Shown piece after piece: positions 49,501-61,764 of a stretch of DNA of 64,000 nucleotides. Below the pieces are notes generated by a model. The model was not told the DNA's origin. It saw nothing but the letters and a program-made list of their open reading frames with translations, and made no database searches. Source of the DNA: Nemania diffusa. Lineage: Eukaryota > Ascomycota > Sordariomycetes > Xylariales > Xylariaceae. Both the position numbers and the translations under genes were made by a program. The stretch spans positions 2,366,501 through 2,430,500 of the forward strand of contig JBBPUQ010000008.1 of assembly GCA_038501195.1 (NCBI GenBank), given 5' to 3'. How positions within the stretch are numbered: the stretch's first letter is position 1; each line of letters begins with the position of its first letter.

Positions 49501-52500
49501 TTAAAATAAATAAATAAATTATTAAATTAAAATTAAATATTTGTTTTAATAATAGCAAAATTAAATTTATTATTAAATTTAATATATTTATTAAATTTAT
49601 AAAACAATATATTAAAAAATTTAATAATAAAAAAAAATAGTTTAATAATAAATAATATTTTCAATAGTTAAAAAAAATTTTTTTTTATATATATATTAAA
49701 GTTTTTTTATTATATTTATAATATTTTTAAATATTTTAATAAATATATAATATATAATATAATATTTTTAAAAGTTATGTTTTATTTTAATTATTAATAT
49801 TTGCTATATTAATTAATAAAAAATAAAACTATTATATAATATATAAAAAAAAAAATTATAAAAAAAATTATTACTAGTTTTATATACTGCTAAAAAACTT
49901 GTTAATTTTATTATAATAATATTTTAAATAAAATTTTTATTGTTTAAATTTTTTTCTTTTTATTTATAAATACTTAAAAGTTTTTAATTATTTTATAGCT
50001 TTATATTTATAGCTTTAAGTTTTTTTGTTTTTAATTTAGCTATTATTTAATTTATAATTAATTCATTTTTTTTTTTATTATTTATTTTTATAGCTTTATT
50101 AGATTTATTTTTTAATTTTAAATTATTAATAATTTATTTTATAGTTTATATATTTTTTTTAAAATTTATTAATTTTTAATACTTTTTTTTATTTTTAACA
50201 AACTTTTTAAACTTGTTTATATAAAAAATACTTTTAAATTTAATATTATTTAAATTTTTTAATTTATATTTACTATTAATAAAAACTTTTTTAATTTAAT
50301 ATAAACTATATTATTTATAAAAAAACTTTTTATTATTATTTATATTAATTTTAAACTTTTTATTATATAAAAATATAAATATATTTTTTTTTAGTTAGTT
50401 TTTAATTTTATAAATATTTTATTAATTTTTGTTTTTAATTTACTTTTGTTTTTTTTGCAAAATAATTTAGCAAACTTTTTTAATGTTTTTTTTTTAGTAT
50501 TTAATTTAGCAAACTTTTATTACAATTATATTTTTAATATTTTTAATTTTATTTTATTATAAAACTTTTTATAAAAAAATAACATTTTTTATAAATATAA
50601 TAAATAGTTTTTTATAAATTAATTTATAAACATTATATTTATAATATTTAATAAAAGTATAATTTAACTATATAATATTGTTAAGTTAGTTTATTTAGCT
50701 TTTTTTTATATTATTAATTAGTTTTATTAAATTTGATTTTAAAAAAACATATTTTTTTTTTATAAGTTTTTAAAACTAAAAATAATAAACTAAACTATAA
50801 ATTAATTTATATTTTATTTTTGCAATAGTATTTTTAATTTTATTTTTAAATTTAAAACTATTGTTATATTTTAATTTAATTAAAATATTATATTGTTTAA
50901 AAATTTTACAATTTAAAAATTTATAAATATTTTTTATAGTTTAATTTTTTAAAACTATAATTTTTAAATAATTAAAAAACTTATAGTAAGTTTTAATAAT
51001 ATATTTATAATTATTTTATAATAATATAATTTAAATATTTATAATTTAAAAAACTAAAAAGTTTATAAATATATTTTAGTAATATTTTTTTTTAAACTTT
51101 TTTTTTTAAGCTTTTTAATATAATATATATAATTTAATTACTTTTAATATATTTTTATAAAAACTTTTTTAATAGTACTATTAAATAATTTATTAAATTG
51201 TATTTTTTTTATTTTAATATATAAAATTATTATAATAAGTTTAAATTATTTGTTTTTATAATGTTTTAATATTTAGTACTTTATAAAGCAAATATTTTTT
51301 TGTTGCTTTTTTTTATAGTTTATTACTTTAAATAAAATGTTTTAAAACTTGTTTTTTAAAACTAATTTTATATTAAATATTATTTATAACATTTAAATAT
51401 TTAAAAATAATTAAATATTTAATTATAGCAAAGTTTTATAGTTTTTATTTTTTTTTTAATAGTAATAATAGTTTAATAAAGTTTATATTATTTAAAAAAA
51501 ACAGCTTTTACTGTTTTTAATTTTTTTTTTTATTTTGTAGAATTATTTTTTATTTATAAACATTTGTTATAATAGTATTAAAAACTTTTAAAAAAAAATT
51601 TTAAAAATTTAATATTAATTTTATATTAACAAATAATTAAAAAAAATTAATATAACATTTAGTTAAATATTAATAAAATTGTTAATATTGCTTTTTTATT
51701 TGTTGTTTTTTTTATTAAATAGTTTTAATAGTTTTTTTAATAAGTTATTTATAATAATATATTTTTTACTAATTATATAATAAATTTTAAAATTAAACAT
51801 TTTAATATAAACAATTTATTATATTAAAGTTATATTAAATAAAATAAAAAAACTATTATTAAATTAAACAATTAATATTTTAATATTAATTTTTAAATAA
51901 AAATATATTTTATAAAAATAATTTTATAAATGTTTTAATATTTTTATTACTACTAAATACTTTTTTTTAATTATATTATAGTTTAATTTTGTATTTTTTT
52001 AATATTTTGATTTATATTAAGTTAATTTTATTATATTATTAATAAACTAAGCAAAAATAGCTTTTTAGTTAATATTAAAAACATTTGTTTTTATTTATAT
52101 AAATTTATTTTTATAATTTAATATAATTAAAATAAAAGTTTTAATAAAAATGGTTTTAAGTTTTGCTATAACTTTATATTAAAGTTTTTTTTATATAAAA
52201 AAAACATTTTTATAAGTTAATATAATTAAAAACTAAGCAATAATTAAATATTTTTTTATTTAAATATAATAATATATTATAATTTTTAAAAAAAAATTTA
52301 TATAAATAAAACTTATATATTTAAGCTATTTTACAATTTTAATTATTTTAGTTTTTATTAATTTTTAGCTATAAATATTATATATATAATTTATTACTTT
52401 TATAAAAATTTAATACTACTTGCTTTTAATATTGTTTATAGTTAAACTAGCTAATTTAAAATTTAGTAAAATAGTATTAATATTTTTTATATATTTTATT

Positions 52501-55500
52501 ATAAATTAACAAATTTTTAAAACAATTTTTTAATTTTTGTAATAAAAAGTAAAGCTTTTAATTGTTATATTATTAAAAAAAAGCTTATATTTTTAAAACA
52601 AAACATTATATAAAACTTTTAATAAAACTTTTAAAAAATAAGCAATAAAGTTAATATATTTTTAAAACAAAGTAATTATTTAAAATATTTTTAAAAATAT
52701 AAAAAAAGCAGTATATATATAATTATATTTATTTAAAAATATTTAATTATAACTAAAAAAAAAATTAATAATTAAAAAAATTTTATATATAGTAAAATTT
52801 TTAACAAATTTATTACAACTTTTAAAAAAGTTAATATTTTTTATTAAAATATTGTTTAATTTAATAGCTAAATTAATTAATTAAAACTTTTTATTTATTT
52901 TTTTTATTATAAATTAAACATTATAATAAAATAAGTAAAACTTTTTAAAAACTTTATTTTTAAGTTATATTTTAAACATTTTAATAACTTTTTTTTTTAA
53001 AAAACTAAAAATTGAAATTTTTTTTACTTATTATATTTTATAAAAAACTGTTTTAATTTTATATAAAAGTACAACTTTATTTTTAAGTTTATTTATTTTA
53101 AAAAAGTTTTAAACTAATATTATTTTTTATTTAAATAAAACTTTTAATAATATTGTTTTTTTTAAATTTATAAACTTTATATTTTTTAAGTTTTTAATTA
53201 GTTTTATTATATATTTTAATATTAATTTAATACTTTTTGTTATTTTAACAAACTTTAATTAAATTTAAATAAACATTTTTAAAAATAAAAACTAAATAAA
53301 CAAATTAATATTTAAAAAAACTAGCTTTTTTAATATTAGTAAATTTATTAATTAGCTAATATAATTATTACTTTTTTATAAACTATTAAAATTAATATTT
53401 TTAAAATATAAATTGCTAATATATAATTTTTAAACTAGTATATATTTATTTAATTTAAAATTAGTTTTTTTTTTTTGTTTTTGCACTTTTTTTTTTTAAG
53501 CTACTTTTTTTTAATTGTAAATATTAAAAAGTATAAATTTATTTAATAAAACATTATTTTGAAAATTTATTTTTTTTATTTTATTTTTATATATTATATT
53601 AATATTAAACATGTTTTTTTTTAATATATTAATATTATAATTTATATATTTATTTTATTTAATATTATAAAGTTATAATATTTTAGCTTTTTATAAAACT
53701 TTTTATATAGCAGTTTTTATAACATTAATAAAATTTATATTTAAAAAAGTTGCTAAAACTTTTTTGTTATTTTTAAAACTAATATTTTAAATTATAATAA
53801 TATTTTTAAAATTAACATTTTTTTTATATAAAATTTTATTTAAGTTTAAATTTATATTTATTAAAAATAATAAAAAGTTTAATAATATATAGCTATTTAA
53901 TAATAGTTTATTTTTATTTATTTAATAAAATAACAATTTTTATTTAATTTTATAAAAATTTTATTAATTTATATTTAAATTAATTATAAACTATATTTTA
54001 ATTTAAAAAAACTTTTTATTATTATTTACTAAAGCTTTTAATAAACAAATAGTTTTTAGTTTTTTAATAAGTTAACAATATTAGCAATATTAATTTTGGT
54101 TTTTTTTTTTTCAAAAAAAAAACAAAAACAAAAATATAAACATTTTTAAACTATATATTATATATATAATATTTTTTGTTATAGTACAAAAATATTTTTA
54201 TATATATAATAAAGTTTATATTTAATAAAAATAAAAAAGTAACAACTATAGCTTTAATAATATATAAAACTAATTTAATGTTTTTTTTTATTAATAAAAC
54301 TTTTATTTTAACTATTTTTTTATAAATAGTATAAAACTTTTACTTTATAAATTTTTTTTAAATTAACTTAGTTTTTTTTATAAAAAAACAATATTTAATA
54401 ATATAATTGTTTATTATAATATTTAATTAAACATTTATATTAATAATAGCTATAATTAATTTATTAATTTTATTATAATTTATAATAATTATAATTTTAA
54501 AATATAATTAAATAAAGTTTAAAACAAATTTTATAACTATTAATATTAAATAAACTATAATAATTAATACTTTATAAAAAAACTTTTAAATTATTTGTTT
54601 TTAATTTAATTTAACTATTATAACTATAATATAAAAATATTTAAATTTAAGTTTTTTAATATTATTATTTAAATTTAAAATTTTGTTTTTTTTAATAAAT
54701 TTAATATTATTTAATTTTTAACTTTTAATATTTAACTATTTTTTACTATAAAAATTTTATTAATTTAAAATTAATAAAACTAAACTAATTATATTTATTA
54801 TTAAATTATTATTAAATTAAAGTTTAATAAAATATAAAACATTATTAAATAATATATTAATTATTTTAATTTTTGTACTTTTTAAATTTTAATATAATTG
54901 TTTTATTTTTTATAATAAAATTTTTATAAATTTTAATATATTAATAATTATATTTTTAATAATAACATTTACTTTTTTATTAAATATATTTTTAATTTTT
55001 TTAAATTAAATTTTATTAATTAAATTTTATATATTTTTAGTAAATAAAATTAAAATAATATTAAACATTTTAAATTTTTGTTATTTAAAACTTTTTATAT
55101 TAATAAAGTTTTAATTTTTTATTGTAAATTTTATATTTAATATTATTAATATATTTTAAGTAGTACTAATAAAAAAACTGTTATTTTTATGCTTATATTT
55201 AATAGCTTTAATATAATTAGCAAAAATAATATTTGTTTATATAATATTTATAACTAAATAATTTTTATTAAAAATATATTTAATATATTTTTTTATATTA
55301 TTTTTATTTTTATATAAAGTTTAAAAATATTTATTTAATAAACTTTTATTTATAAAATTATTAATAGTTATAAAGCTGTTTTTATTAATATTTAAAATAA
55401 TATTAGTTATATTAACTTTTTTTATATTTAATAGTTTAAATTTAATATTTATAACATTAGTTATTTAAATTTTTTATTAATTTATAGTTTAAAATAAGTT

Positions 55501-58083
55501 TTAATAGCTTTTATTAATTTTATTTTATAAATTTTTATAAATAGTTTTAAGTTTAAAATTTTTAAAAATAAACTTTTTTTTATAAAACTTATAATAAATT
55601 TAGTATTAAAAACAAATATTTTTTTTTAAATATAAATTATAAATATATTTAAAAGTACTTTTAATAATATTTTTTTTTTTTTTTTAAGTTTTTTAAATAA
55701 TATTTTTAAAAACTTTAATATTTTTAATTAATATAAAAAAGTTTAATTTTTTTAAATATTATTTTTTATTATAATATAAAATATTATTATTTTTTAGTTT
55801 ATTTGTTTATTTATAATTGTTAAAATAGTATTTTTTTTTTTTATAAATAAAACAAATAATACTTTTATTGCTTTTTTAATTTGCTTTTATATTTTTTTTA
55901 ACAAATTGATTTTTTTAGTTATAAATTTATTTAAATTAATTTATAATATAAATATTTATAACTAATTTAAAAATAATTATTTATTAAATTAATTATTATA
56001 ACTAAAAAAACTATTAATATAAATATAAAAATAGCTATATATATAATAATATAGTAATATAGTTTTAAAAAAAGTTTTAGTATAATTGTTTTAAAAAAAT
56101 AATATATTTAAAAAAACTAAGCTTATTTTTAATTTTGTTTTTTTTTTTTTTTGTTATTTTTATTTTTTACAAATAAATTTTTATTTTTTTAAACTATTTA
56201 ATAAAATTATTTACTTTTTTATTTTTTAATTTTATAAACTTAATTTTTTTTTATAAAATTATAAGTTTGTTTTTTATTACAACTTAGTTTTATAACTATT
56301 TAATTAATAATAAATTTAATATTATAAAAATAATTAAAACAAAAATATATATGTTTTATTAAATATATATTTAATTATATAAATTTTTATTATATTTTAT
56401 TTATATAAGTTTTATTTATTTATATTTAATATTATATAATTTAAGTTTAAAAGTTATAATAATTTAAAATGTTAAACTTTTTTATAACTAGTTATAATTT
56501 ATTTTATATAAAATATTATAAATTATTTAAAAACTATTTAAAATATATTTAAATATTAAACTTTTAATTTTTTTAAATAGTTTATAAATAAAAATAGTAT
56601 TTTTATAAATTCTTTTACTTTTTTTATTTTTTTTAATTTTTTTAATAAAAATTTTATATTTTTTAAAATATAACTTTAAACTTTTTATAATATTAGCTTT
56701 AAATTTATTTTTATATTTTTTTAATAATAATAACAAAAAATATTATTATTTAAAATTATTATAACTAAATATTTATTTTAGCTTTTATTTAATTTTAACT
56801 TAAATATTAATATTTTTAATATAACTATAAATAATTTTTTTTTATTGCTTAATTTATATATAAATAAACAATTATTTAATTAAAAAATAAATAAAAGTTT
56901 TTTAAGCTATAAATAATATTTCAAACTTTTTTAACTAATTAATAATTTTATTATTTTTAAATAATAAATTAAAAACTATTTTTAAATTAAAAAAATTTAA
57001 TAAAATTATATAAATAATATTTTTTTTGCTTTTTAGTAATAAATTAATAAATACTATAGCAATAAAAACACTTTTTTGTTTTTTTTTATTAATTAAAATT
57101 AAAAAAAAAGTCAGCTTACTAAATAATTTATTTAAACTAGCTATAGTAATAAATATAATAAAAACAATAATTTTTTAATAAAATAAATTAAAAAATATTT
57201 TAATTTAAATTTATAAAATAATATTATTAAAACAATAAATAATTTAATAAATATATATAAAAATATAAAAATAATAAATAATAAAATATATTTAATTATA
57301 ACTATAATATTAAATAGTTTTTTAATTTTTTTTTATTAAACTTTTAAAAATTAATTAATTTTTTATACTTTTTAAATTAATATAATTTTTAATATTATTT
57401 TTTTAAACAATATAAAAAATGTTAATATTTTAATAATTATTTTATATTTTTATTTTTTAGTATATTTTTTTAAATTTAAAATATTTTTATAATTTAAATT
57501 AGTTTTTGCTTTAATAACTTTTAATTTATAACTATTTAATTATATTTTATATTATTTTATATTTTTTATATATTTATAAATTTAAAATTAAATTATTATA
57601 TATAATATTAATAATATTTAAAAATTTTTTAGCTTTAAATTATAAAGTTTAAATAAAAAATATTATAATAATTTAATTATAACAACTATTTCTTTTATAT
57701 TTAATAATATATATAATAATAAATTAATATTAATTTTAACTTAAATTATTTTTTATAATTATATAATAAAAAAGTACTAAGTTTTAAAGTTTTAGTTTTA
57801 AGTATTGCAATTTTAATAAATTTAAAATAAAAAATTTAAAATATTTTTTAGTTTTTTAAAAAAAACTTTTAATATTATTACTTTTTAAAAATTTTGTTAA
57901 TTTTAACTTTTAAATATTAACTATAACAAAAAAAGTAGTAATAATTTTATTAATTTAAATTTTTTAATTTTTATAATATTAAATTTATAACTTTAATATT
58001 ATTTTTATAAATATATTTTAACTTTATAATTAATTTTATAATTTAAATATTTAATATAATTAAAGCTTTATTAAAAATATTAT
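46501..58083. other. Outer element interior, right arm
   Basis: About 11.6 kb of AT-only sequence. Surviving G and C are mostly in GCT/AGC, AAC and GTT words; CpG is almost absent (rare cases near 47,100 and 49,312). I could not find further repeat pairs by eye, although the length suggests more nested elements. No tRNA, gene or ordered short repeat was seen. Confidence 0.5.
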
Positions 58084-58403
58084 TAAAATAAAATATATAA
58101 TATATATATAATATATTTTAAAAAACTAGCTATAGTTATAAAAAATTACTTTTAAAAATTTAAAACAATAATAACAATAATTTAAAAAAGCAATCGAAAT
58201 AATATTAAAATAACAAAACTATTGTAAATACTATACAATAACTTAGTTAGTTAATATTAAAAACATTTTTTTTTATACTGCTATATATTCTTTTTGTAAA
58301 AAACTATTCTTTTGCTAACTAATAAATAGAAAAATGAAAAATTTAGGGTTTCGCTGACCTAATTAACGCAACCCCCTGCAACAGTGCAACCCACACCGTC
58401 TCA
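58084..58403. repeat. Right outer LTR, 320 bp
   Basis: Direct repeat partner of 38,739-39,058. Its first 200 bp are A/T-converted; the last 90 bp keep the original bases (for example GGGTTTCGCTGACC, ACGCAACCCCCTGC, CCGTCTCA), so this copy shows what the 3' part looked like before mutation. Confidence 0.85.
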
Positions 58404-58426
58404 ATAGTCACCATAATTAAAGTTAT

Positions 58427-58875
58427 CCTGTAACAAGATTAACCATAGGACCAGGCCTCAAAGCATCGCTATTAGGGAATAGCACCTGCTATAGTAAGGG
58501 CCTGAAAGGATATTCATTCTTACAGTAATTTTCTACAATAGTAGGAATCCTTAAGAGCCTCTGAATTCTAGCGTACTTGTAACCTGATTTCCTACTGGCT
58601 ATGTTCTCGCTTCTTATTGCCTTCCAGGTTTTAGTGTATATGTCTCAATCCTAAACAGGAGCTGGTGCGATTGTGTGGCCTGATTCTAGCTTGGTGTGAC
58701 GCCTTCCATCGAATAATCTAAAGTTATCTGCTGCTAAATTTTTGAATGTATAACTTGATGTAGCATGAGTAAATGGGACGGGATCTAGTGGATGGGTACA
58801 CTTAGTAGCATAGAACGCATATCTAAGTAAAATGAAAAACCTGCTCGAGCCAACATAAAACGAACTATTTGACAA
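58427..58875 (-). pseudogene. Unidentified coding relic abutting the right LTR
   Basis: On the minus strand a single frame runs from 58,875 to about 58,427 with protein-like content (HATSSYTFKNLAADNFRLFD, GRRHTKLESGHTIAPAPV, DIYTKTWKAIRSENIASRKS, GYKYARIQRLLRI, NSDALRPGPMVNLVTG). It is interrupted by three stops (TAG at 58,651, TGA shortly after, and TAG near 58,490), each explainable by a C-to-T or G-to-A change. No frameshift is needed. It stops about 25 bp from the LTR end, so the retroelement insertion may have cut it. I do not recognise the family. Confidence 0.5.
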
Positions 58876-60354
58876 TATAAGTTATGAGTAAACGGATCTC
58901 TATTTTCAACCGAAGAGAATTCTCATTTCTACCCTGAGAACTAAGAATAAAGCAGAGAACATGATTGATAGTGCTTATAGATAAATTTCCTCAGAAAGCT
59001 ACTGTAACATATACTAGTATTGCTAATTATAGTCCGTACAGCATCGTTTCCTTCGTCTAAAAGATATACCAATGGAGAGTTAGAACCCTACCCCCTTTCA
59101 AATATCTAAACCCCGGCTAGTAAATGGCCAATGTATTCCTGTTTTCTCATGCATCACGGGAACATGACATCATACATATTTTACTACTTATGTGTCGTGC
59201 GAAGAGGGATAGCACGCTGCCAAAACGAGACACTAGATTATCCGAGACTATTTGAAGAAGCCTTCATACATACAATTTTTCCGTACATAATGGCGATAAC
59301 CGCTATGATATACTGGGCGAACTTGCGATCTTGTAGATAGAAGATAGGCGCCACAATGCGAGGTTGGGGATTAGAAAGGCTCGGAGCGTGCTTAAAACTT
59401 TAGATGAAGACCTGCGAATCTTTGTGCAGCCACAGAAAGCCGAAGAAAATACGTAGAATCATTGCGCTAGTAATCTCGGCTTCTGCGACGTTCGGTCGTA
59501 GGAGCAAGTGGTTGGTGGATAATGCTGATAATTATTAAGAGAGTGAGACCATGAAAGTAGCGGTGAGGAGGAATACGATATTCCCTTCGCCCCCTCTTTC
59601 GACTTCTGGAAGCTCTTTCTAGCGAGAAAGGAGCGAGGCCTAGTAAATATCGTAAAGTCTACAGCTCTTAAGATGAGAAATGAGTACTTGGGCTTTTTCT
59701 CGTTTCTAACGCGTGTCTCCTTGTTAGGCGATAAACTCATCAGACGCTATAGCGTGGTTATAGCTACGATTTTGGTTACATATATAGGACCTTCGGTCCC
59801 AGTTATAGACTGAGAGGGTTAGGAATCAATGAATCTTTCGATTGGGCCCTATATCACTACAAGGCTTCTCTTCACTCTGTGGCCTAATCCCCTGATACTG
59901 CTATGCATAGGCAAAATTTAGTATGAATTTAGAGTAGGTGGGATAGTTAGCGCATTTATTGCCGGCGGTTCCTATGGACTCTCACTATATCTAACTATCA
60001 TTTTAGAGATCTGCCTGCCTTGGATCATTAATAGTAGACATCACAAACTCGCACGTGCACATCAATGAGTCTCCACGGCATTTAGTTCGCCCAACTTCGG
60101 TCTATACTTACATTAGCTGTGTTATGTTAAGAAGAACTTGATAGAAACCAAACATACACGCCCCGCACTCACAATTGATATAAATCGCATCTATTAGTTC
60201 CTCTGATGTAAGTCAGAAAAGATGTGTCATGCCATAGTAGCAGCCTCATGATTGCCGGCACGCGAATAAGGTAGACCTCGACCGCCCCCCCAGGAAAGCA
60301 TAGAGCTTCCACACAAGAAAACTGACCAAAAGGGTGTGTTTAGCCGCGAACAGA
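58876..60354. other. Intergenic
   Basis: Base composition returns to normal. Open frames at 59,131-59,340 (+) and 59,459-59,740 (-) have no recognisable content, so I list no gene. Confidence 0.45.
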
Positions 60355-60867
60355 CTAAGCCTGGATCTGTTTGAAGATGATCTCGTTGTCGCCATTTCTC
60401 TTGTTTGTCCAACGACCCTCATCATAAAGCCCAGCAGTATATAGAAACGTATTAAGCCGAGCATTAGATAAAGAGGCGGCGGCATTTCGGATTCTTAGTT
60501 CTAGCTGGTTTGAAATGAGAGGCAAGAGAGCCTTGAGGTATCCGTGCCAGGCCTGAAGGTTGAGGTCAATGAATAGGATGAGGAAACGGAACCTGCTGAC
60601 GTCTTTGCCCAGGAGGTCGAGCCATTTAAGGCCGATGCTGCTCGTATATATATGGAAATGGTTCTTGAGTAGGAAGACGTCTAGAGCCTCTGAGCGAATT
60701 TGCCTGCTGACGCGGAAGAGAGCCGGTAGGGGTCGATCGAGGACAAAGTAATCCTGTGTAGTAGATCCCCACTCTACCGTGACGACGTGTTCGTAAATGG
60801 CATTGCGGATCTCGGGGGGCACTGACAGCAGAGACGTGTGTTTCGAAACCAGTGAATCTATAGCCAT
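60355..60867 (-). CDS. Small LPxEIR-type (F-box/2EXR-like) protein, 170 aa
   Basis: Single exon, 170 aa, ATG at 60,867. Residues 12-30 read LLSVPPEIRNAIYEHVVTV and are followed by LPALFRVSRQIRSEALDVFL and NHFHIY. This is the same pattern as the gene at 37,433-38,129 (conserved LPxE[LI]R, IYE, RV[NS]RQ[LI]RxE, N.F). Such proteins are very common, lineage-expanded and uncharacterised in filamentous fungi; a role as an F-box-like adaptor is a guess. The C-terminal half is charged with no further domain. Membrane segments and secretion signal are absent. Confidence 0.7.
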   Translation of the reverse strand: MAIDSLVSKHTSLLSVPPEIRNAIYEHVVTVEWGSTTQDYFVLDRPLPALFRVSRQIRSEALDVFLLKNHFHIYTSSIGLKWLDLLGKDVSRFRFLILFIDLNLQAWHGYLKALLPLISNQLELRIRNAAASLSNARLNTFLYTAGLYDEGRWTNKRNGDNEIIFKQIQA

Positions 60868-61764
60868 CCTAAAGCGTGTTTTATCGAAAGACTAAAGTTG
60901 CAAGAAAAGGGGATATTCAAGGGCAGCCGGAGGTAAGTCGAGTTACCACGACAAGGTGACGTGTTGTTGTGTGAACCCTTCCAGTAGGTAGAGAATTTAT
61001 GTAAGATGGATCTAGAGGATTTATGAAGTTATCTACAACAGGCCTACAAATAATATATAGCCAAGGCACCAAGTACTTAGGGTGGAGATGAGGACCGACT
61101 ACTCTTGGCGAGGTCCAATGAGATGGGTAGTTGTCAACTCGATTTGCCATGTGTTACGAAGTACTCTGTGCTACCTAAACAAGCGACACTATAAATACTT
61201 GCGTAAGCTAAGGATTCAGGTAGGAGAAGTGCTGGCCAGGCTTTAAAAGGGGGAATGACAATATAAATAAAAAGAATAGGAGTATAAATTTTATTATCTA
61301 ATTTTTTATGTTAGATTTTTATTTAAAAAAAACTAACTTAATGTTTACTTAATATTTATTTATATATTTATTTTATAAATACCTAAAGTTCAAAGTCAAC
61401 ACCGCTTTTGCCGAAGTCTTTTAACACTAATGTGGGGTTTGTACCTTGTACCCTAGCCACTTTCCGGTTATTGCGATATATATGCATACATATGTATTAT
61501 CAATATATAAGTAACGAAAGTATATATGCTCCATAAACGAAGCAAGCATCTCCGGCTGCCTGTAAACACAGCCACTGGCACTAAGCCAGGTAGCTACCTA
61601 AGTCGCTGGCATAGCCTTCGATATTGGTATGCATTCTCTAATCTGTATAGTAAGGCGGAATCGACAAACAAATGAATTATAAGGTGAGCTATTTGCAACT
61701 AGGTCGTTGTTAAGTTGGTGGTCTTGCAAGACACTATTGCACGAGAACGCTCTGGTACATCAAG
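60868..61764. other. Intergenic with a short AT-only patch
   Basis: No gene. About 61,258-61,385 is nearly pure A/T with the same look as the large block, and may be a small RIP-mutated remnant. The rest is the archaemetzincin promoter. Confidence 0.45.

Larger units (their letters stand above)
38739..58403. mobile_element. RIP-saturated LTR retrotransposon block (outer element)
   Basis: About 19.7 kb, almost entirely A and T, bounded by two direct repeats of exactly 320 bp (38,739-39,058 and 58,084-58,403). Allowing C/T and G/A exchange, they align without a gap and start TG and end CA, as LTRs do. No reading frame of note survives; the longest open frames (for example 48,733-48,939 plus, 56,527-56,736 minus) are strings of Lys, Asn, Ile, Leu and Phe expected from AT-only DNA. 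The 5-bp flanks do not match (TATAA left, ATAGT right), so a target duplication is not visible. After removing the nested element, about 13.7 kb remain, more than a usual Ty1 or Ty3 element, so further nested insertions are likely. Superfamily and orientation cannot be told by eye. Confidence 0.8.

Noticed and set aside
38739..58403. Idea that the AT block is mitochondrial DNA, a plasmid or a satellite centromere array
   Set aside because: No mitochondrial genes or tRNAs, no tandem period, and the ends are LTR-like direct repeats with transition-only differences.
59459..59740. 93-codon minus-strand frame
   Set aside because: No domain or homology I recognise and no ordered gene structure around it.
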